From contig JAGARL010000171.1 of assembly GCA_017622255.1 (NCBI GenBank), positions 1-5,164 of the forward strand: a stretch of DNA of 5,164 nt. Reading direction: 5' to 3'. The DNA comes from Methanocorpusculum sp. GTDB taxonomy: Archaea; Halobacteriota; Methanomicrobia; Methanomicrobiales; Methanocorpusculaceae. The notes below the pieces were generated by a model. It saw only the letters and a list, made by a program, of their open reading frames with translations. It did not search any database and was not told the origin of the DNA. Each line of letters begins with the position of its first letter. Position 1 is the stretch's first letter. The translations under genes and the position numbers were made by a program. Positions 4,196 to 5,164 of this stretch are shown one piece after another.

Positions 4196-5164
4196 ATGAA
4201 CTTCGGGACACTCCAGGATGTCGAAACCCGCGGAAAGACCATCCTTCTCCGTGTGGATTTTAACTCCCCAATCGACCCATCCTCAAATACCATTTTAGAC
4301 GACAAACGCTTCCGTGAACACATCCCGACCATCCAGGCATTAGAGGATGCCCGCGTCGTTGTTCTTGCCCACCAGAGCAGACCGGGAAAGAAGGACTTCA
4401 CCACTCTGCAGGCACACGCAGAACGCTTAGAGCGCCTGCTCGGCATGCCGGTCACGCAGGTTGATGATATCTTCGGTTCCTGCGCAAAGAAGGCTGTCCG
4501 CGAATCTCACCCGGGAGATGTTATCCTCTTAGAGAATGTCCGCTTCTCCAGCGAGGAAAACCTCACCATGAAGCCGGAGGACGGTGCAAAAACGCACTTG
4601 GTAAGAAAACTCGCATCCATGGCTGACCTTTGTGTGTACGATGCGTTCGGTACTGCACACCGTTCCCAGCCGACCATCACCGGACTTCCATATGCCATGA
4701 AGACGGTTGCCGGTCTCTTAATGGAAAAAGAAGTCTCCATGCTCTCCAAGGTCTTTACCTCCGCACCAAAGCCGGTCACCTTTGTTCTCGGCGGTACCAA
4801 GGTTGATGACTCCATGGCTGTTGCTGGAAATGTTCTCGCCAACGGAACAGCCGACAAGGTTGTCATCATTGGTGTGGTTGCCAACGTCTTCTACCTCGCA
4901 CAGGGAATTGACATCGGCGAGCCGTCAAAGAACCTTATCCACAACTTAGGCTACGACGGCGAGGTTGAGAAGGCACGTGAGATTCTTGCCAAGTACGGCG
5001 ACAGAATCGTGCTTCCGGAGTTTGTCGCAGTCAAAGAAAACGGCGAGCGCCGCGAGTACTCCGTCAACGCTGTCCCGAAGGACTGCCCGATTTTAGATAT
5101 GGGAACGGAATCCATCGGTGTTCTCTCTGATGAGTTAAAGCAGGCGGGAACTATCGTTATGAAC
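4196..5164 (+). CDS. pgk: Phosphoglycerate kinase, archaeal type (3' truncated by window end)
   Basis: The frame is open for 323 codons to the right edge. Phosphoglycerate kinase interconverts 1,3-bisphosphoglycerate + ADP and 3-phosphoglycerate + ATP in the cytoplasm; in an autotrophic methanogen it would work mostly toward gluconeogenesis. Substrate-binding blocks are LLRVDFNSP (17-25, with Arg19, Asp21, Asn23), AHQSRPG (58-64), LLENVRF (111-117, Arg116) and DAFGTAHRS (149-157, Arg155). The hinge/nucleotide-domain entry is VLGGTKVDDS (197-206). The final visible residues, IVMN, sit where the family continues into its NGPxG nucleotide-binding motif, so roughly the last 80-90 residues of an approximately 400-residue protein are missing. 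Ser61 replaces the Gly usual in the HxGRP block. The start at 4196 gives the standard N-terminus. No ribosome site precedes it, so the gene appears leaderless and is transcribed separately from the cca operon. Confidence 0.94.
   Translation, partial: MNFGTLQDVETRGKTILLRVDFNSPIDPSSNTILDDKRFREHIPTIQALEDARVVVLAHQSRPGKKDFTTLQAHAERLERLLGMPVTQVDDIFGSCAKKAVRESHPGDVILLENVRFSSEENLTMKPEDGAKTHLVRKLASMADLCVYDAFGTAHRSQPTITGLPYAMKTVAGLLMEKEVSMLSKVFTSAPKPVTFVLGGTKVDDSMAVAGNVLANGTADKVVIIGVVANVFYLAQGIDIGEPSKNLIHNLGYDGEVEKAREILAKYGDRIVLPEFVAVKENGERREYSVNAVPKDCPILDMGTESIGVLSDELKQAGTIVMN

Noticed and set aside
4192..4884. Minus-strand frames of 87 and 125 codons inside pgk
   Set aside because: The plus-strand frame carries every diagnostic phosphoglycerate kinase motif; these are its antisense shadows.
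1..5164. CRISPR array, insertion sequence, tRNA or rRNA gene, or horizontally acquired island
   Set aside because: No spaced direct repeats, transposase, terminal repeats, cloverleaf or rRNA-like sequence was seen, and the base and codon character is uniform across the genes.

Overview
The window looks like a chromosomal segment of a euryarchaeal methanogen, probably Methanomicrobiales (Methanocorpusculum-like). That placement rests on recognising archaeal protein types, not on a database search. The indicators are an archaeal class I CCA-adding enzyme, a rhodanese-less ThiI with a CxxC in its PP-loop domain, an archaeal-type phosphoglycerate kinase, archaeal TATA-like elements, and a mix of Shine-Dalgarno-led (GGTGA) and apparently leaderless starts. 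Every gene is a housekeeping type; there is no mobile element, CRISPR array, tRNA or rRNA gene.

Layout: the 3' end of a plus-strand gene, possibly flavodoxin-like, runs to 114. It converges on a minus-strand rubrerythrin (191-691), and the 76-base gap holds a T-run terminator candidate for each strand. A divergent promoter region (692-794) separates rubrerythrin from a tightly packed plus-strand operon: cca (795-2189), a larE-type sulfur transferase (2182-2910) and thiI (2907-4112). These genes overlap by 8 and 4 bases. After an 83-base gap with its own TATA-like element comes pgk (4196 to the window end), an apparently leaderless gene that is cut by the window edge.

How the genes work together: CCA addition and 4-thiouridine formation are both tRNA maturation steps, so the operon reads as a tRNA-maturation unit. 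The middle gene is a LarE-family PP-loop sulfur transferase with no larA, larB or larC beside it, next to another PP-loop sulfur transferase. Both carry a CxxC plus one distant Cys, an arrangement associated with Fe-S-dependent sulfur transfer. Rubrerythrin and the flavodoxin-like end would fit redox or oxidative-stress housekeeping in an anaerobe. Pgk belongs to glycolysis/gluconeogenesis.

Nothing here is clearly a new system. The best leads are the cca-larE-thiI linkage, the cysteine patterns and altered residues in the two sulfur transferases, and the repeat-rich divergent promoter.
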